Positions 49,571 to 59,490 are shown, counted from the stretch's first letter. The stretch is 64,000 bases of DNA from Phytomonospora endophytica (GCF_014202425.1 NZ_JACHGT010000004.1:324307-388306); one strand, 5' to 3'. Translations and numbers: made by a program. Notes: generated from the letters alone by a model not told the origin.

Positions 49571-49916
49571 GTGGGTGGGTCTCCAATGGGTCGAGGGCTA
49601 CTACGTTTAGACGCTCACGGACGGCGGGTGGGTTGACCCGCTTTCGATCTCGGTGATCGACCACTGTGGAGTGTGCACCGATTCGCGGCTCTTCGGGGGG
49701 CATGTCGTGGCATCGCCGCTTCGGCCGCCGGGCCCCTGACCGGGGGTGTCGCCCGAAGGGGGCGGCCGTCGGAGATCCGAACGTGACCTAGGTCTCAGTG
49801 AGCGGTTTCGGCCTCACATGCCACGCGGCCGTCTCGTCGGACCGGGTGAGCAACGTTCGATCACCAAGCCCATTCCCGGTACGCCCATCGGGAAGAACCA
49901 CCAGGAGGAACCAGCC
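49571..49916. other. 346-bp divergent intergenic region
   Basis: No gene seen. It must hold the promoters of the beta-lactamase-like gene (left) and the small membrane protein (right). A perfect 10-bp palindrome GACCTAGGTC lies at 49785-49794, and several G-rich runs occur near 49690-49770. No clear -35/-10 pair was assigned. Confidence 0.4.
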
Positions 49917-50300
49917 GTGCGCAAGGTATTCGCGGGACTGTCGGCGCTGCTGTTGCTTCTCGTCGCCGCCCAGTTCTTCTTCGCGGCCGCCGGTGCGTTC
50001 AGCGCCGAGGCCTACCGTCCGCACCACGTCCTCGGCTACGTGATCTTCAGCGTGCCGGTCGTGATGGCGATCGTCGGCGCCGTCGCCAAACTTCCCGGCC
50101 GCCTGATCGGCATGTCGGTGGCCATCTCGGCGCTGGTCGGCCTGGAAGTCGGGATCGCGACGATCGCCAAGGCGGTCGGCGAACTCGCCGGTGCGCTCGT
50201 CTTCGGCCTGCACGCCCTGGCCGGCATGGCCATCATGGGGCTCGCCGTGGCGATCCTCCAGGCGGTGCGGCCCCGGCCCGCGGTGGTCGAGACCGCCTGA
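49917..50300 (+). CDS. Four-helix membrane protein, DUF6220-like
   Basis: A 127-residue inner-membrane protein. Helices: VFAGLSALLLLLVAAQFFFAAAG, HHVLGYVIFSVPVVMAIVGAV, LIGMSVAISALVGLEVGIATIA and LVFGLHALAGMAIMGLAVAILQAV. A histidine opens helix 2 and another lies in helix 4 (HHVLGY and GLHALAG), a spacing seen in small haem- or quinone-binding membrane proteins, though that is only suggestive. GTG at 49917 follows AGGAGGAA. Function unknown. Confidence 0.75.
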   Translation: MRKVFAGLSALLLLLVAAQFFFAAAGAFSAEAYRPHHVLGYVIFSVPVVMAIVGAVAKLPGRLIGMSVAISALVGLEVGIATIAKAVGELAGALVFGLHALAGMAIMGLAVAILQAVRPRPAVVETA

Positions 50301-50305
50301 CGAAC

Positions 50306-50345
50306 ACGACGCCCCTCCCGCCGTTTCCGGTGGGAGGGGCGTCGT
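50306..50345. terminator. Bidirectional hairpin between 49917 gene and lpd
   Basis: Arms 50306-50322 and 50329-50345 pair over 17 positions with a single G-T type mismatch and a six-base loop. It stands between two convergent stops and can end both messages. Confidence 0.8.
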
Positions 50346-50359
50346 CGTGCGCCGGCCGG

Positions 50360-51760
50360 CTACATGTTGATCATGTGGCCGGCGAGTCCGTGGATCGCCT
50401 CCTTGACGGCCTCGCCCAGGGTCGGGTGGGCGTGGACGTTGCGAGCGACCTCGTTGACGGTGAGGTCCCACTGCTGCGCCAGGGTCAGCTGCGGGAGCAG
50501 CTCGGTGACGTCGGGGCCGATCATGTGCGCGCCGAGCAGCTCGCCGTACTTCGCGTCGGACAGGACCTTCACGAAACCGCCGGTCTCGCCGACGCCGTGG
50601 GCCTTGCCGTTGGCGCTGAAGGGGAACTTCGAGACCTTGACGTCGAAGCCCTTCTCGCGGGCCTGCGCCTCGGTCCACCCGAAGGACGCGATCTGCGGCT
50701 GGCAGTAGGTCGCGCGGGGGATCATGACGTAGTCGAGTTCCATGGTCTCCGCGCCCGCGATCGTCTCGGCGGCCACGACGCCCATCGCCTCGGCGGTGTG
50801 GGCGAGCATGAGCTTGGCGGTGACGTCGCCGATGGCGAAGATGTGCGGGACGTTGGTGCGTCCGCGCCCGTCGATGTCGATGGCGCCCCGCTCGGTCAGC
50901 TTCACGCCGGTCTTGTCGAGGCCGTAGCCGTCGACGCGGGGCTGGAAGCCGATCGCCTGCAGGACCTTGCCGGCCTCCAGGACCTCGGACTTGTCGCCCT
51001 TGGTGACGGTGACCTGGACGCCGTCGGCGGTCTCGGTGATCCCGTCGACACGCGTGGAGAGACGGACGTCGATGCCGTACTTCTTGTAGCGCCTGGCCAG
51101 CTCGGCCGAGACCTCGGCGTCTTCGAGGGGCACCATCCGGTCGGCGAACTCGACGATGGTGACCTTCACGCCGTAGTTGTTCAGGATGTAGGCGAACTCG
51201 ACGCCGATCGCGCCCGCGCCCGCGATGATGATCGACTCGGGCAGCTCCTCGGACAGGATCTGCTGCTCGTAGGTGACGACCTTGTCGCTGACCTGCGTGC
51301 CGGGCAGCAGGCGCGTGGTCGCGCCGGTGGCGATGACGGCGTTGGTGAACGTGATCGTCTCCGAGGAGCCGTCGGCCTTGTTCACCTCGACGGTGTTGGC
51401 GTCGGTGAAGACACCGCGGCCGTCGAACTCGGTGATGCCGTTCTTCTTCATCAGGTAGTGGACGCCCTTGACACGGCCGTCGACGACCTTGCGGGAGCGG
51501 GTCCAGGCCTTGGAGAAGTCGGGCTTGGGGGTGCCCTCGATGCCCAGGCCGAAGAAGTCGGCCTCCTTGGTGACGATGTGGGCCAGTTCGGCGTTGCGCA
51601 GGAGGGCCTTGGACGGGATGCACCCGACGTTGAGGCACACACCGCCCCAGTGGCGCTCCTCGACGACCGCGGCGGTCAGGCCGAGCTGGCGGGCGCGGAT
51701 CGCCGCGACGTACCCGCCGACCCCGGCGCCGAGTACGACTACGTCGAAGTGGTTGCTCAT
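50360..51760 (-). CDS. lpd: Dihydrolipoyl dehydrogenase
   Basis: A 466-residue FAD-disulfide reductase, the E3 subunit that reoxidises dihydrolipoamide in 2-oxoacid dehydrogenase and glycine cleavage complexes. FAD site [17 protein letters not shown] (7-23); redox pair Cys42/Cys47 ([15 protein letters not shown]); NAD site [17 protein letters not shown]-closing IFAIGDV; and the C-terminal His-Glu pair in [16 protein letters not shown] at 51760, giving the usual N-terminus. No E1 or E2 gene is nearby, typical for the main shared lpd. Confidence 0.97.
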   Translation of the reverse strand: MSNHFDVVVLGAGVGGYVAAIRARQLGLTAAVVEERHWGGVCLNVGCIPSKALLRNAELAHIVTKEADFFGLGIEGTPKPDFSKAWTRSRKVVDGRVKGVHYLMKKNGITEFDGRGVFTDANTVEVNKADGSSETITFTNAVIATGATTRLLPGTQVSDKVVTYEQQILSEELPESIIIAGAGAIGVEFAYILNNYGVKVTIVEFADRMVPLEDAEVSAELARRYKKYGIDVRLSTRVDGITETADGVQVTVTKGDKSEVLEAGKVLQAIGFQPRVDGYGLDKTGVKLTERGAIDIDGRGRTNVPHIFAIGDVTAKLMLAHTAEAMGVVAAETIAGAETMELDYVMIPRATYCQPQIASFGWTEAQAREKGFDVKVSKFPFSANGKAHGVGETGGFVKVLSDAKYGELLGAHMIGPDVTELLPQLTLAQQWDLTVNEVARNVHAHPTLGEAVKEAIHGLAGHMINM

Positions 51761-51923
51761 CGGTGTGCACTCCTGAGTTCGGTTGGTGGCCGGTAGACCT
51801 GAGAGCGATGGTATGCGCACACGGGGGGCGGGTACCGGGGGATGTGATGGGTGAGACTCGGGGGACCGGGCCAGCGGCGACGGCGGGGCGCTCCGCCCCC
51901 GCGCGGCCTTATACCTTTGCCGC

Positions 51924-52415
51924 ATGCTGACCATGGATCCCGCGACCTTTCACGCGCCCATCCGCGCGCAGTTCGACGCCTTCCTCGACGAGTACCGGGC
52001 CGCGCTGCACGACAGCCTGAACGGCATGTCGGAGGAACAGGCGCGCACGTCGCTGGTGGCTTCGAAGACCACGCCCCTGGGCCTGGTCAAGCACGCGACC
52101 TTCTTCGAGAAGGTCTGGTTCGACGAGGCGATCTCGGGACGCCCGCGCGCCGAGATCGGCATCCCGGACTCGCCCGACGAGTCCTTCGATCTCGACGCCG
52201 GTGACACCATCGCCTCGATCCAGCGCGCCCACCGGGAGGCCTGCGAGGCGTCACGCCGGGCGACGGCCGGGCTGGACCTGGACGACGTCGTCACCGGCAA
52301 CCGCCGTGGCCCGCTGCCCCTGCGCTGGGTGTACCTGCACGTGCTGCGCGAACTGACTCAGCACTGCGGCCACGCCGAAATCCTGCGCGAGCAGATCCTC
52401 GTCGGCTCGGACTAG
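51924..52415 (+). CDS. DinB-family (DUF664-type) putative metalloenzyme
   Basis: A 163-residue four-helix-bundle protein of the DinB/mycothiol-transferase group. Family pattern: [28 protein letters not shown]-type helix with the first metal histidine, and [19 protein letters not shown] with the other two. Such enzymes transfer or remove mycothiol or bacillithiol, but most members are uncharacterised. ATG at 51924; an in-frame ATG at 51933 is possible. Single gene. Confidence 0.9.
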   Translation: MLTMDPATFHAPIRAQFDAFLDEYRAALHDSLNGMSEEQARTSLVASKTTPLGLVKHATFFEKVWFDEAISGRPRAEIGIPDSPDESFDLDAGDTIASIQRAHREACEASRRATAGLDLDDVVTGNRRGPLPLRWVYLHVLRELTQHCGHAEILREQILVGSD

Positions 52416-52690
52416 AGGGGACGTCCGGAGACCCTGCTCCGCCTGGCAGCGTGAACGCGAGCACGCGCCGGCCGGGCGGCGCCCTGTAGGGACCATGTCC
52501 GGGCCCCTGACGCAGCCGTCGACGACCTCGCGGGAGTGCGACCGGGCTTTGCGGCCGTCCAGATCCCCAGCGCGCTCGACCGCACGTCCCGCCGTGCACG
52601 CGCAGGGGAGGTGCGTCCTCCCGGCGGTGTGCCGGGCGCATCAGCCTTGACGGAGTGGCCCTGTGCCGCGGACGGACCCCGGTCGCGCCC
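52416..52690. other. 275-bp gap without a recognisable gene
   Basis: Lies between the DinB stop and the stop of the large leftward regulator. Open frames here have no start or codon pattern worth calling. A GGACGTCCGG element at the left and a CGCGCGAC-type G/C-rich run at the right are the only marks. Confidence 0.3.
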
Positions 52691-55441
52691 TCACCCCTCC
52701 AGCAGGCCCGCGCGTCTCGCGATCGCGGCCGCCTCGGTGCGGCCCGACGCCTGGAGTTTGGCCAGGACCCGTGAGACGTGCACGCCCACGGTGTTCACCG
52801 AGATGAACAGCTCGGCGGCGATGGCGCGGTTGCTGCGTCCCTCGGCGATGAGGGCGAGGATGTCGCGTTCGCGCGGGGTGAGGCCGAAGTCGGCGGGCCG
52901 TGCCGGGCCGGCGCGCAGGCGGCGGGCGAGGGCCGTGGCGCGGGCGGTGATGCCCGCGTCGCCGAAGCCTTCGGCGAGCTCGACGGCTTCGTGGACGCGA
53001 CGTACGGCGCCTTCGCGGTCGCCGTCGGCGGCGGCGGCCGCGGCGGCGGACAGCAGGCACTCGGCGGTCTCGCCGGGCAGGTCCAGGTCGCGCCAGCGTG
53101 CGGTGAGGGCGTCCCAGCCCGCGGTGTCGGCGCCGTCCAGGCGGGCGAGTGCCGTCGCGCGGGCGGCGCGCTGGAGGGGGCCGCGCGCGGGAGCGGCGTC
53201 GGCGTAGCCCCGCCAGCGGTCGGGCTCGGTGGTCACCCGCGCGACGGCCGGGAGGAACACCCACGGGCGCATCACCGTCGCCGGGTCCGTCGCGGCGGCC
53301 TCGGCGAGGACCGCGTCGGCGGGGCGGCCGCCGTCGGTGGCGATGCGGCAGGCCAGCTCCACCCGGCGGGCGAGCAGGACTTCGGGACGGCCGCCGGGAA
53401 GCGTGGTGATCAGGTCGAGGGCCTCCGTCGCCGCCGCCAGGTCTCCGGCGGCGACCTCGGTCAGGCCGCGCAGGGCGTGCAGGAGCCCCTGGTACAAAGC
53501 CGTGGGTTCGGTGGACAGCGCCACGCGCAGGGCGTGCCGGGCCGCCTCCCATCCGCCCAGCGCGATGTGCGCCTCGACGAGGAAGACCGTCAGCATGGGC
53601 GCGCGCCGCCGGTCGAGGCCGAAGCGGCGGGCCAGCGTCAGGCCGCGCTCCGAGGCCTCGGCACAGCGCCGGAAGTCCCCGGCCTCGGCGTGCGCGCGAG
53701 CCAGGTAGAACAGCAGCCCGGTGTGCAGGTCGGGCTCGCCGTGCTGCTCGGCGATGGCGATCGCCTCCCGCAGCGCGGCCTCCCCGGCGACGGTCTCGCC
53801 GAGCAGGACCAGGCGCATGCCGATGCTGGCCAGGGCGTTCAGGCAGATCGCGCGGTCCCCGGCCGCGCGGCCGATCCGCAGGGCCTCCCGGGCGGGGGCG
53901 TCGACGGCGTCGAGGTCGCCGTGGGAGAGGTGGGCACCGGCGAGGCTGGCGAGGGCGTTGCCGCGCGAGATGTTCGAACTCCCGTCCGGAAGCAGCGTCA
54001 GCGCCTCCCGCAGGTCATTGAGGCCGAGACCGTCGATGCGGTATCGGAGGCGACCGCGATGGTCGAGGAGGGCTGCGACCCGCTCGGGTTCGCGCTCGGG
54101 GTCCAGCTCCGCCAGGGCCGCCGTGGCCAGGTCGACGCCTCGCTGCGGCTCACCGGCGAGGGCCGCGGCCCACTCGGCGGCCTCCAGTACGACGACCTTC
54201 GGGACGCCGAGTTCGGCGGTCCACCCGGCGAGGACGCGTTCCAGCCAGCGCAGCTGTTCGGTGTGGGCGTGGGACTCCCCGGCGACGCCGGCCGCGCGCC
54301 AGGCCGCGGCGAGGGCCTCGGGCGCGCGCCCGGCGGCGTCCCAGTGCCCGGCCAGCGCCGAGGAGTGCTCGCCGGGAAGCGCCGACAGCGCGGTGGCGCA
54401 GCGCGTGTGCAGTCGCACCCGCTCACCCGGCAGGAGACCGTCGTGAACGGCGGCCCGGATGAGCGCGTGCCGGAAGCGGTAGCCGTGACCGTCGGGGATC
54501 AGCAGCGCCCGCTCGACCAGCGGGCGCAGCTCCTCGTCCGCGGTCGCGGGCTCCAGCCCGGCGACATCGACCAGGAGGTCGTGGGGGACCTGGACGCCGA
54601 TCACCGACGCGGCCCGCAACGCCGCGCGGCCCCGGTCGGGCAGGGTCGTCAGACCGCCGAGCAACTGCTCCCGCAGACTCGCCGACATCCCCTCCCCGGA
54701 ACGGTCGAGGCTCTCCACGAACAGCGGAATGCCCTCGCTGCGGCGATGCACCCGCGCGACTTCGGCAGGGTCCGCCGGACGGCCGTCGATCCCGGCGAGC
54801 TGCTCGGCGACCTCCACGGCGCTCAAGCGCGGCAGATCCACCCGCCGTGCCCCCGGGGCACGAGCGAGTCCGGCGGGCAGCGACCCGAGATGCCCCGCCT
54901 CCTCGGCGCGCAACGTCGCCACCAGCAGCAGGCCCGTGGTGGAGAGGTTGCGGGCCACGAACAGCACCAGCTCGCGCGTCGAGGCGTCCGACCAGTGCAG
55001 GTCCTCCAGGACCACCACCGTCGGCCCGCTCGCCGCGAGTCCTTCGAGCAGCCCCAGCACCTCCTCGAAGAGGCGACCACGACCGGCGCCGTCCTCCGGG
55101 GGTGGCGTCCCCAGCACCGGCAGCCAGCGCGCCAGCTCCGGCGAGGAGCCCGGGAGCAGCGCGGCGACCCCCGCGGCCCCCAGCTCCCGGACCGCGCCAC
55201 GGACGACCGCCGCGAAAGGCGCGTACGGCAGGCCGCCCAGTTCCAGGCACTCCCCGGTCAGGACCCGCGTCCCGGCGTCGAGTCCGGCGGTGAACTCCGC
55301 CAGCAGGCGGCTCTTGCCGATCCCCGCCTCCCCGGAGACCAGCGCGAACGACGGACCGCCGGCCGCCTCCGACCACGAGTCGCGCAAGGCGGCCAGCTCG
55401 GCGGTGCGGCCGGCGAACACCGGGCTCAACGGGGCTGCCAC
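52691..55441 (-). CDS. LuxR family regulator of the LAL type (AAA ATPase-TPR-HTH)
   Basis: A 916-residue STAND-type regulator. Walker A GEAGIGKSR (37-45) and Walker B VVVLEDLHWSD (about 142-152) mark the ATPase switch. A long helical TPR-like repeat region fills about 350-830. The C-terminal LuxR helix-turn-helix is LTPRERDILALIAEGRSNRA, IAAELFISVNTVGVHVSRVL (about 853-900). LAL proteins usually activate antibiotic or sugar pathways after binding an inducer. No biosynthetic genes are near, so its regulon is likely elsewhere. It diverges from the epoxide hydrolase gene across 79 bp and could control it. Confidence 0.95.
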   Translation of the reverse strand: MAAPLSPVFAGRTAELAALRDSWSEAAGGPSFALVSGEAGIGKSRLLAEFTAGLDAGTRVLTGECLELGGLPYAPFAAVVRGAVRELGAAGVAALLPGSSPELARWLPVLGTPPPEDGAGRGRLFEEVLGLLEGLAASGPTVVVLEDLHWSDASTRELVLFVARNLSTTGLLLVATLRAEEAGHLGSLPAGLARAPGARRVDLPRLSAVEVAEQLAGIDGRPADPAEVARVHRRSEGIPLFVESLDRSGEGMSASLREQLLGGLTTLPDRGRAALRAASVIGVQVPHDLLVDVAGLEPATADEELRPLVERALLIPDGHGYRFRHALIRAAVHDGLLPGERVRLHTRCATALSALPGEHSSALAGHWDAAGRAPEALAAAWRAAGVAGESHAHTEQLRWLERVLAGWTAELGVPKVVVLEAAEWAAALAGEPQRGVDLATAALAELDPEREPERVAALLDHRGRLRYRIDGLGLNDLREALTLLPDGSSNISRGNALASLAGAHLSHGDLDAVDAPAREALRIGRAAGDRAICLNALASIGMRLVLLGETVAGEAALREAIAIAEQHGEPDLHTGLLFYLARAHAEAGDFRRCAEASERGLTLARRFGLDRRRAPMLTVFLVEAHIALGGWEAARHALRVALSTEPTALYQGLLHALRGLTEVAAGDLAAATEALDLITTLPGGRPEVLLARRVELACRIATDGGRPADAVLAEAAATDPATVMRPWVFLPAVARVTTEPDRWRGYADAAPARGPLQRAARATALARLDGADTAGWDALTARWRDLDLPGETAECLLSAAAAAAADGDREGAVRRVHEAVELAEGFGDAGITARATALARRLRAGPARPADFGLTPRERDILALIAEGRSNRAIAAELFISVNTVGVHVSRVLAKLQASGRTEAAAIARRAGLLEG

Positions 55442-55520
55442 GCCGCCATTATGCGATACCCGGTCGATATAACGAGTTCTCGTGATGCGCCCGGAGGGGT
55501 GTTACGGCGAGGCTTCGTTC

Positions 55521-56648
55521 ATGGCCGACAACAGCGAAATCCGCCCCTTCCGCATCGACGTCCCCCAGGCCGACCTCGACGATCTCGGCGACCGCCTCGA
55601 CCGCGTCCGCTGGACCTCCGAACTCCCCGAAGGCGACTACGGCGTCCCCCTCGCCCGCCTCCAGCGCCTCGTCGCCCGCTGGCGCGACGGCTTCGACTGG
55701 CGTGCGAGGGAAGCCGAACTCAACGCCCTGCCCCAGTTCACCACCGAGATCGACGGCCAGAACATCCACTTCCTGCACGTGCGCTCGCCCGAGCCGGACG
55801 CCCTGCCGCTGCTGCTGACCCACGGCTGGCCCGGGACGATCGCGGAGTACCTGCGCGTTGTCGGTCCCCTCAGCGACCCTCGCGCGCACGGCGGTGACCC
55901 GTCGACCGCGTTCCACGTCGTCGTCCCGTCCCTGCCGGGCATGGGCTTCTCCGGCCCGACGACGGCGCCGGGCTGGGGCACTCGCCGTACCGCCGCCGCG
56001 TGGGTGACGCTCATGAACCGGCTCGGCTACGGCGAACGCTACGGGGTGGCGGGCAACGACGCCGGTTCGATGATCAACCCCGAGATCGCCCGGCTCGACC
56101 CTGAACACCTGGTCGGCGCGCACGTGACCCAGCTCTACTCCTTCCCCGGCGGCGACCCGGCCGAGTTCGAGGGCATGTCGGGCGAGGACATGGCCGCCCT
56201 GGGCGTCCTCCAGGACTTCTGGGAGAACAAGGGCGCCTTCAACGTGCTCCACTCGCAGCAGCCGCAGACCCTGGCGCACGCCGTCTCCGACTCCCCGGCC
56301 GGTCTGCTGGGCTGGCAGATCCAGCTCTTCGACGCCGATCTCGACGACGACTTCGTCCTCACCAACGTCGCGATCACCTGGTTCACCGGGACGGCCGGTT
56401 CGGCCCTGCGCTTCTACCGGGAGGACAAGCTCGACACCGACCGCCCGACCGGCCCGACGACCGTCCCCATCGGACTGTCGGCCGCCGTCTCGGGCGACTT
56501 CCAGTCGATCCGGCGCTTCGCCGAGCGCGACCACACCCGGATCGTGAGCTGGCGCGTCAACGAGAAGGTCACCGGGCACTACGCGGCCCACACCGCGCCG
56601 GAGGTCATCACCGGCGACCTGCGCGACTTCTTCGCGGGCCTGCGCTAG
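55521..56648 (+). CDS. Epoxide hydrolase (EHN-domain, microsomal type)
   Basis: A 375-residue alpha/beta hydrolase with the N-terminal EHN lid (IRPFRIDVPQADLDDLGDRL, VRWTSELP). The oxyanion loop is HGWPG (101-105). The nucleophile is probably Asp180 in GVAGNDAGSMI, where other members have GGDWG. The later WFTGTAGSALRFY block carries the tyrosine that helps open the epoxide ring. It would turn epoxides to diols. ATG at 55521 is chosen because MADNSEIRPF is the normal start; an ATG at 55482 lies nearer the divergent LAL promoter. Confidence 0.9.
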   Translation: MADNSEIRPFRIDVPQADLDDLGDRLDRVRWTSELPEGDYGVPLARLQRLVARWRDGFDWRAREAELNALPQFTTEIDGQNIHFLHVRSPEPDALPLLLTHGWPGTIAEYLRVVGPLSDPRAHGGDPSTAFHVVVPSLPGMGFSGPTTAPGWGTRRTAAAWVTLMNRLGYGERYGVAGNDAGSMINPEIARLDPEHLVGAHVTQLYSFPGGDPAEFEGMSGEDMAALGVLQDFWENKGAFNVLHSQQPQTLAHAVSDSPAGLLGWQIQLFDADLDDDFVLTNVAITWFTGTAGSALRFYREDKLDTDRPTGPTTVPIGLSAAVSGDFQSIRRFAERDHTRIVSWRVNEKVTGHYAAHTAPEVITGDLRDFFAGLR

Positions 56649-56697
56649 AGACGTGCGGCGGGGCCGTCCACCGGGACGGTCCCGCTTCGCCGTGCGC

Positions 56698-57468
56698 TCA
56701 TCCCCGTGAGTCGGCGCCCGGGTAGGTGTCCGGTGGCCGCGGCGGCCGTTCGGCCGTGGGCTTGCCGAGGTGACCGGCCCTCGGCCAGTCCGGGTCCTCG
56801 GGCCACGACAGGGGATCGGGCCAGGTGCCGTCGGCGGGCGGCGGCAACGCGCCCGACTCGCGGGCCGTCCTGCGTGCGGCCTTCTCGGCGGCCTTGCGGC
56901 GTTTTCGGCGCCGGACCCGGCGGATGAGCACGATCGCCGACCAGATCATGATCACCAGGCCGACGATGACCAGGATCGGCAGGAAGATCGCGACGAGGCT
57001 CATGCCGAGCGCGCCACCGTCCTCGACGGTGCTGGCGACCGGCGCGCCGACCCCGCCGGTCGTCGCGTTCACGACGGGCCGGACGGTGGCCTTGACCAGG
57101 TGCACGGCCAGCGCGCCCACGATCCCGATGATCCAGCCGACCCACGGGCGCTCGGCCAGCCAGGCGGAGTTGTCGACGTCGGAGGCCGCCGTCGTCGCGC
57201 TGAACACGGCACCGCCGGCGGCGGGCCGGATCGCGGTCTGGATGACGTCGTTGACGTGGTCGACGACCGGGATCTTGTCGACCACCATCTCGACGACCAG
57301 GAGCACGGCGAAGACGCCGATCGCCCACCAGCTCGTCATCCACGAGTACCCCGCCGGGGGATCGACGCGGTCGGTGAACTGGGCGGCGAGGCCGACGACG
57401 AGAAGCGGGATGTAGGCGTTGAACCCGGCCGCGGTCGACAGGCCGAATCCGGTGAGCGCGGCGAACAT
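56698..57468 (-). CDS. DUF4126-family membrane protein
   Basis: A 256-residue protein with five to six helices. The N-terminus FAALTGFGLSTAAGFNAYIPLLVVGLAAQF and the block VVEMVVDKIPVVDHVNDVIQTAIRPAAGGAVF are characteristic of DUF4126. A basic C-terminal cytosolic tail (RRVRRRKRRKAAEKAARR) ends Pro-rich. Function unknown; some relatives have been discussed as small-molecule or ion channels. It follows the MocR gene start by 10 bp on the same strand... more exactly, its start (57468) is 9 bp past the MocR stop, so the two are cotranscribed. Confidence 0.85.
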   Translation of the reverse strand: MFAALTGFGLSTAAGFNAYIPLLVVGLAAQFTDRVDPPAGYSWMTSWWAIGVFAVLLVVEMVVDKIPVVDHVNDVIQTAIRPAAGGAVFSATTAASDVDNSAWLAERPWVGWIIGIVGALAVHLVKATVRPVVNATTGGVGAPVASTVEDGGALGMSLVAIFLPILVIVGLVIMIWSAIVLIRRVRRRKRRKAAEKAARRTARESGALPPPADGTWPDPLSWPEDPDWPRAGHLGKPTAERPPRPPDTYPGADSRG

Positions 57469-57477
57469 CCCCCGATG

Positions 57478-58923
57478 CTAGGGGACCGGCACCACTTCGC
57501 GCCCGCTTCGTCGGCGCAGGCGCGCCACCGCGCGGCCCAGCAGCGCGACTCCTTCGGCGATGGCGCGCTCGTCGAGCGCGGCGTAGCCCAGGATCAGGCC
57601 GCCGGGGGAGCTTTGGCGGGAGCCGAGCCGGAACGGACCGAGGGGCTGGACGCACACGCCGAGTTCGGCGGCGGCGGCGGTCACGGCCTCCTCGCCGAGC
57701 CCCTCCGGCAACCAGACCAGCAGGTGCAGGCCCGCGTCGGCACCGGAAGGGCGGGTATCGGGCAGGTGCGTGCGCAGCGCGTCGAGCAGCACGCGGCGGC
57801 GGCTCTGGTAGACCCGGCGCATCCGCCGCGTGTGCCGGTCGAACTCGCCGCGTTCCAGGAAGTCGGCGAAGGCCAGCTGCTCCAGCGTCGCCGAACCCCG
57901 GTCGGCCGCCGCCTTCGCCGCCGCCACCTTCGCGGTCAGCCGCGGCGGCAGCACGAGCCATCCGATGCGGACGCCCGGCGCGAGGGTCTTGCTGAGGGTT
58001 CCGGCGTAGACGACGTGATCGGGCGCGAGTCCTTGCATCGCGCCGACGGGGACGCGATCGAAGCGGTACTCGGCGTCGTAGTCGTCCTCGACGATCAGCG
58101 CGTCCCGCTCCCGGGCCCAACGGACGACCGCGGCCCGGCGGGCGGCGGGCAGGACGCCCCCGACCGGCCACTGGTGCGAGGGCGTCAGGAACAGCGCGTC
58201 GGCGCGCAGCCCGTTCAGCCCGTCGACGAGGAGACCGTCCTCGTCGACGCCGATCCCGACCGTCTCCAGTCCCGCCCGGGCGGCGGCGGGCCGGGCGTCG
58301 TCGTCGGGCGAGGGGTCCTCCACCGCGACGCGCGTCGCCCCCGATCCGGCCAGCACCTCGGTGAGCAGCCGCACCCCCTGCGCGAAACCGCTGGTGACGA
58401 CGATGTTGCGCGGGTCGGCGACGGTGCCGCGCACGCGGTTGAGGTAGTCGGCGAGCGCGGCCCGCAGCGCCGGGGCGCCGCGCCCGTCGGGCGGTGCGAA
58501 CCGCCGGGTCGGCGCCGAGGTGAGGACCCTGCGCAGTGAACGCAGCCAGGGCAGTCGCGGGAAGCCGGCGAGGTCGGCGCGTCCGTAGGTGAAGTCGTGG
58601 CGGTAGGCGGGCGGAGGGTCGGGTTCCGGCGGCGCGACGGGTATGTGGGCGCCCATCGCGACGCGGGTGTAGCCGCCGGAGCGGGCGGTGAGGTAGCCCT
58701 CGGCGGTCAGCTGCGCGTAGGCCTCGACGACCACGCCCCTGGACACGCCGAGGTCGGCGGCGATCACGCGGGTCGGCGGCAGGGCCGTGCCGGGAGGCAG
58801 TGCGCCGGCGCGGACGCGGCCGCGGATCGCGGCGGCGATCTGGCGGTACAGCGGCACCGGGACGTCGCGGCGGAGCTCGATCGGGAGCTCGCCGGCTAAG
58901 GAATCGGTCTGGTTTTCCGCCAT
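57478..58923 (-). CDS. MocR/PdxR-type regulator (GntR HTH + aminotransferase fold)
   Basis: A 481-residue regulator. The GntR winged helix is at about 20-85 (VPLYRQIAAAIRGRVRAGALPPGTALPPTRVIAADLGVSRGVVVEAYAQL in parts). The rest is an aminotransferase-fold effector domain that binds pyridoxal phosphate: FAQGVRLLTEVL, LIVEDDYDAEYRFD, and the PLP lysine in YAGTLSKTLAPGVRIGW. No pyridoxal synthesis genes are adjacent, so it may control the VOC protein on the divergent side or the DUF4126 gene that follows it. Confidence 0.94.
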   Translation of the reverse strand: MAENQTDSLAGELPIELRRDVPVPLYRQIAAAIRGRVRAGALPPGTALPPTRVIAADLGVSRGVVVEAYAQLTAEGYLTARSGGYTRVAMGAHIPVAPPEPDPPPAYRHDFTYGRADLAGFPRLPWLRSLRRVLTSAPTRRFAPPDGRGAPALRAALADYLNRVRGTVADPRNIVVTSGFAQGVRLLTEVLAGSGATRVAVEDPSPDDDARPAAARAGLETVGIGVDEDGLLVDGLNGLRADALFLTPSHQWPVGGVLPAARRAAVVRWARERDALIVEDDYDAEYRFDRVPVGAMQGLAPDHVVYAGTLSKTLAPGVRIGWLVLPPRLTAKVAAAKAAADRGSATLEQLAFADFLERGEFDRHTRRMRRVYQSRRRVLLDALRTHLPDTRPSGADAGLHLLVWLPEGLGEEAVTAAAAELGVCVQPLGPFRLGSRQSSPGGLILGYAALDERAIAEGVALLGRAVARLRRRSGREVVPVP

Positions 58924-59008
58924 GGTTTTGGACCTTAGCAGCGGGACCGAAACGCGGGAGGCTGTTCATGTCAGCACGAGAACCCCGAGACACCAGGAGA
59001 TACCGGTC

Positions 59009-59383
59009 ATGGCCACCAAACTCTTCGTGAACCTCCCCGTCGCCGACCTCGCGCGTTCGCGGTCCTTCTTCACCGCCCTCGGCCTCGACTTCTTCGGCGC
59101 CACCGAGGACATGGCCTCGGTCGTCATCAGCGAGCACACCCAGGTGATGCTCCTGACGGAACCGGTCTTCGCCGGTTACGCCCATCGCCCGCCCGCCGTG
59201 GGGACCGAGGCGATCCTGGTCCTCGGGCTGGAGGACCGGGCCGCGGTGGACTCGCTGGTGGAGAAGGCGGTCGCCGCGGGTGCCGCCGGGCTGGGGCCCG
59301 CCAGCGAGGACGGCGGGATGTACCAGCGCGGCTTCACCGACCTCGACGGTCACCAGTGGGCGGCGCTGACGATCGGGGAGTGA
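59009..59383 (+). CDS. VOC (glyoxalase/bleomycin-resistance fold) protein
   Basis: A 124-residue protein of the vicinal-oxygen-chelate superfamily: KLFVNLPVADLARSRSFFTALG, FVNLPV strand, then VVISEHTQVMLL and the closing MYQRGFTDLDGHQWAALTIGE. Metal-type residues are His (SEHTQ) and Glu at the C-terminus. Small single-domain members act as dioxygenases, lyases or binding proteins. ATG at 59009 with AGGAGA 7 bases before it. The divergent MocR gene may regulate it. Confidence 0.9.
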   Translation: MATKLFVNLPVADLARSRSFFTALGLDFFGATEDMASVVISEHTQVMLLTEPVFAGYAHRPPAVGTEAILVLGLEDRAAVDSLVEKAVAAGAAGLGPASEDGGMYQRGFTDLDGHQWAALTIGE

Positions 59384-59386
59384 ACG

Positions 59387-59436
59387 GCGCGACGACGTCC
59401 CCGCCCACCGCACGGTGGGCGGGGACATCGTCGCGC
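59387..59436 (+). terminator. Long hairpin after the VOC gene
   Basis: Arms of 23 bp (59387-59409 and 59414-59436) pair with one mismatch around a GCAC loop, directly after the stop. It separates the VOC gene from the PadR operon. Confidence 0.85.
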
Positions 59437-59451
59437 AGAGACGGGAGCTGG

Positions 59452-59483
59452 CTATACACGCCATGTATACATCGTGTGTATAG
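59452..59483. promoter_or_regulatory. 32-bp PadR operator dyad
   Basis: Three nested elements share one centre (between 59467 and 59468): an inner perfect palindrome ATGTATACAT (59463-59472) and outer arms CTATACAC (59452-59459) and GTGTATAG (59476-59483). Fourteen of 16 half-site positions are symmetric. ATGTAT/ATACAT is the known PadR recognition core. It lies 7 bp before the padR-type start, covering the promoter, so the operon is self-repressed. Confidence 0.85.
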
Positions 59484-59490
59484 TCGCCTC

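Noticed and set aside
52416-52690. A short gene between DinB and the LAL regulator
   Set aside because: Frames here lack a ribosome site and show no family pattern; best left as a gap.
56645-59464. A 939-codon open frame on the minus strand spanning several genes
   Set aside because: It lies in another frame over the DUF4126, MocR and VOC genes, which have clear family motifs. The translation is Arg/Pro/Gly-rich, typical of GC-rich shadow frames.
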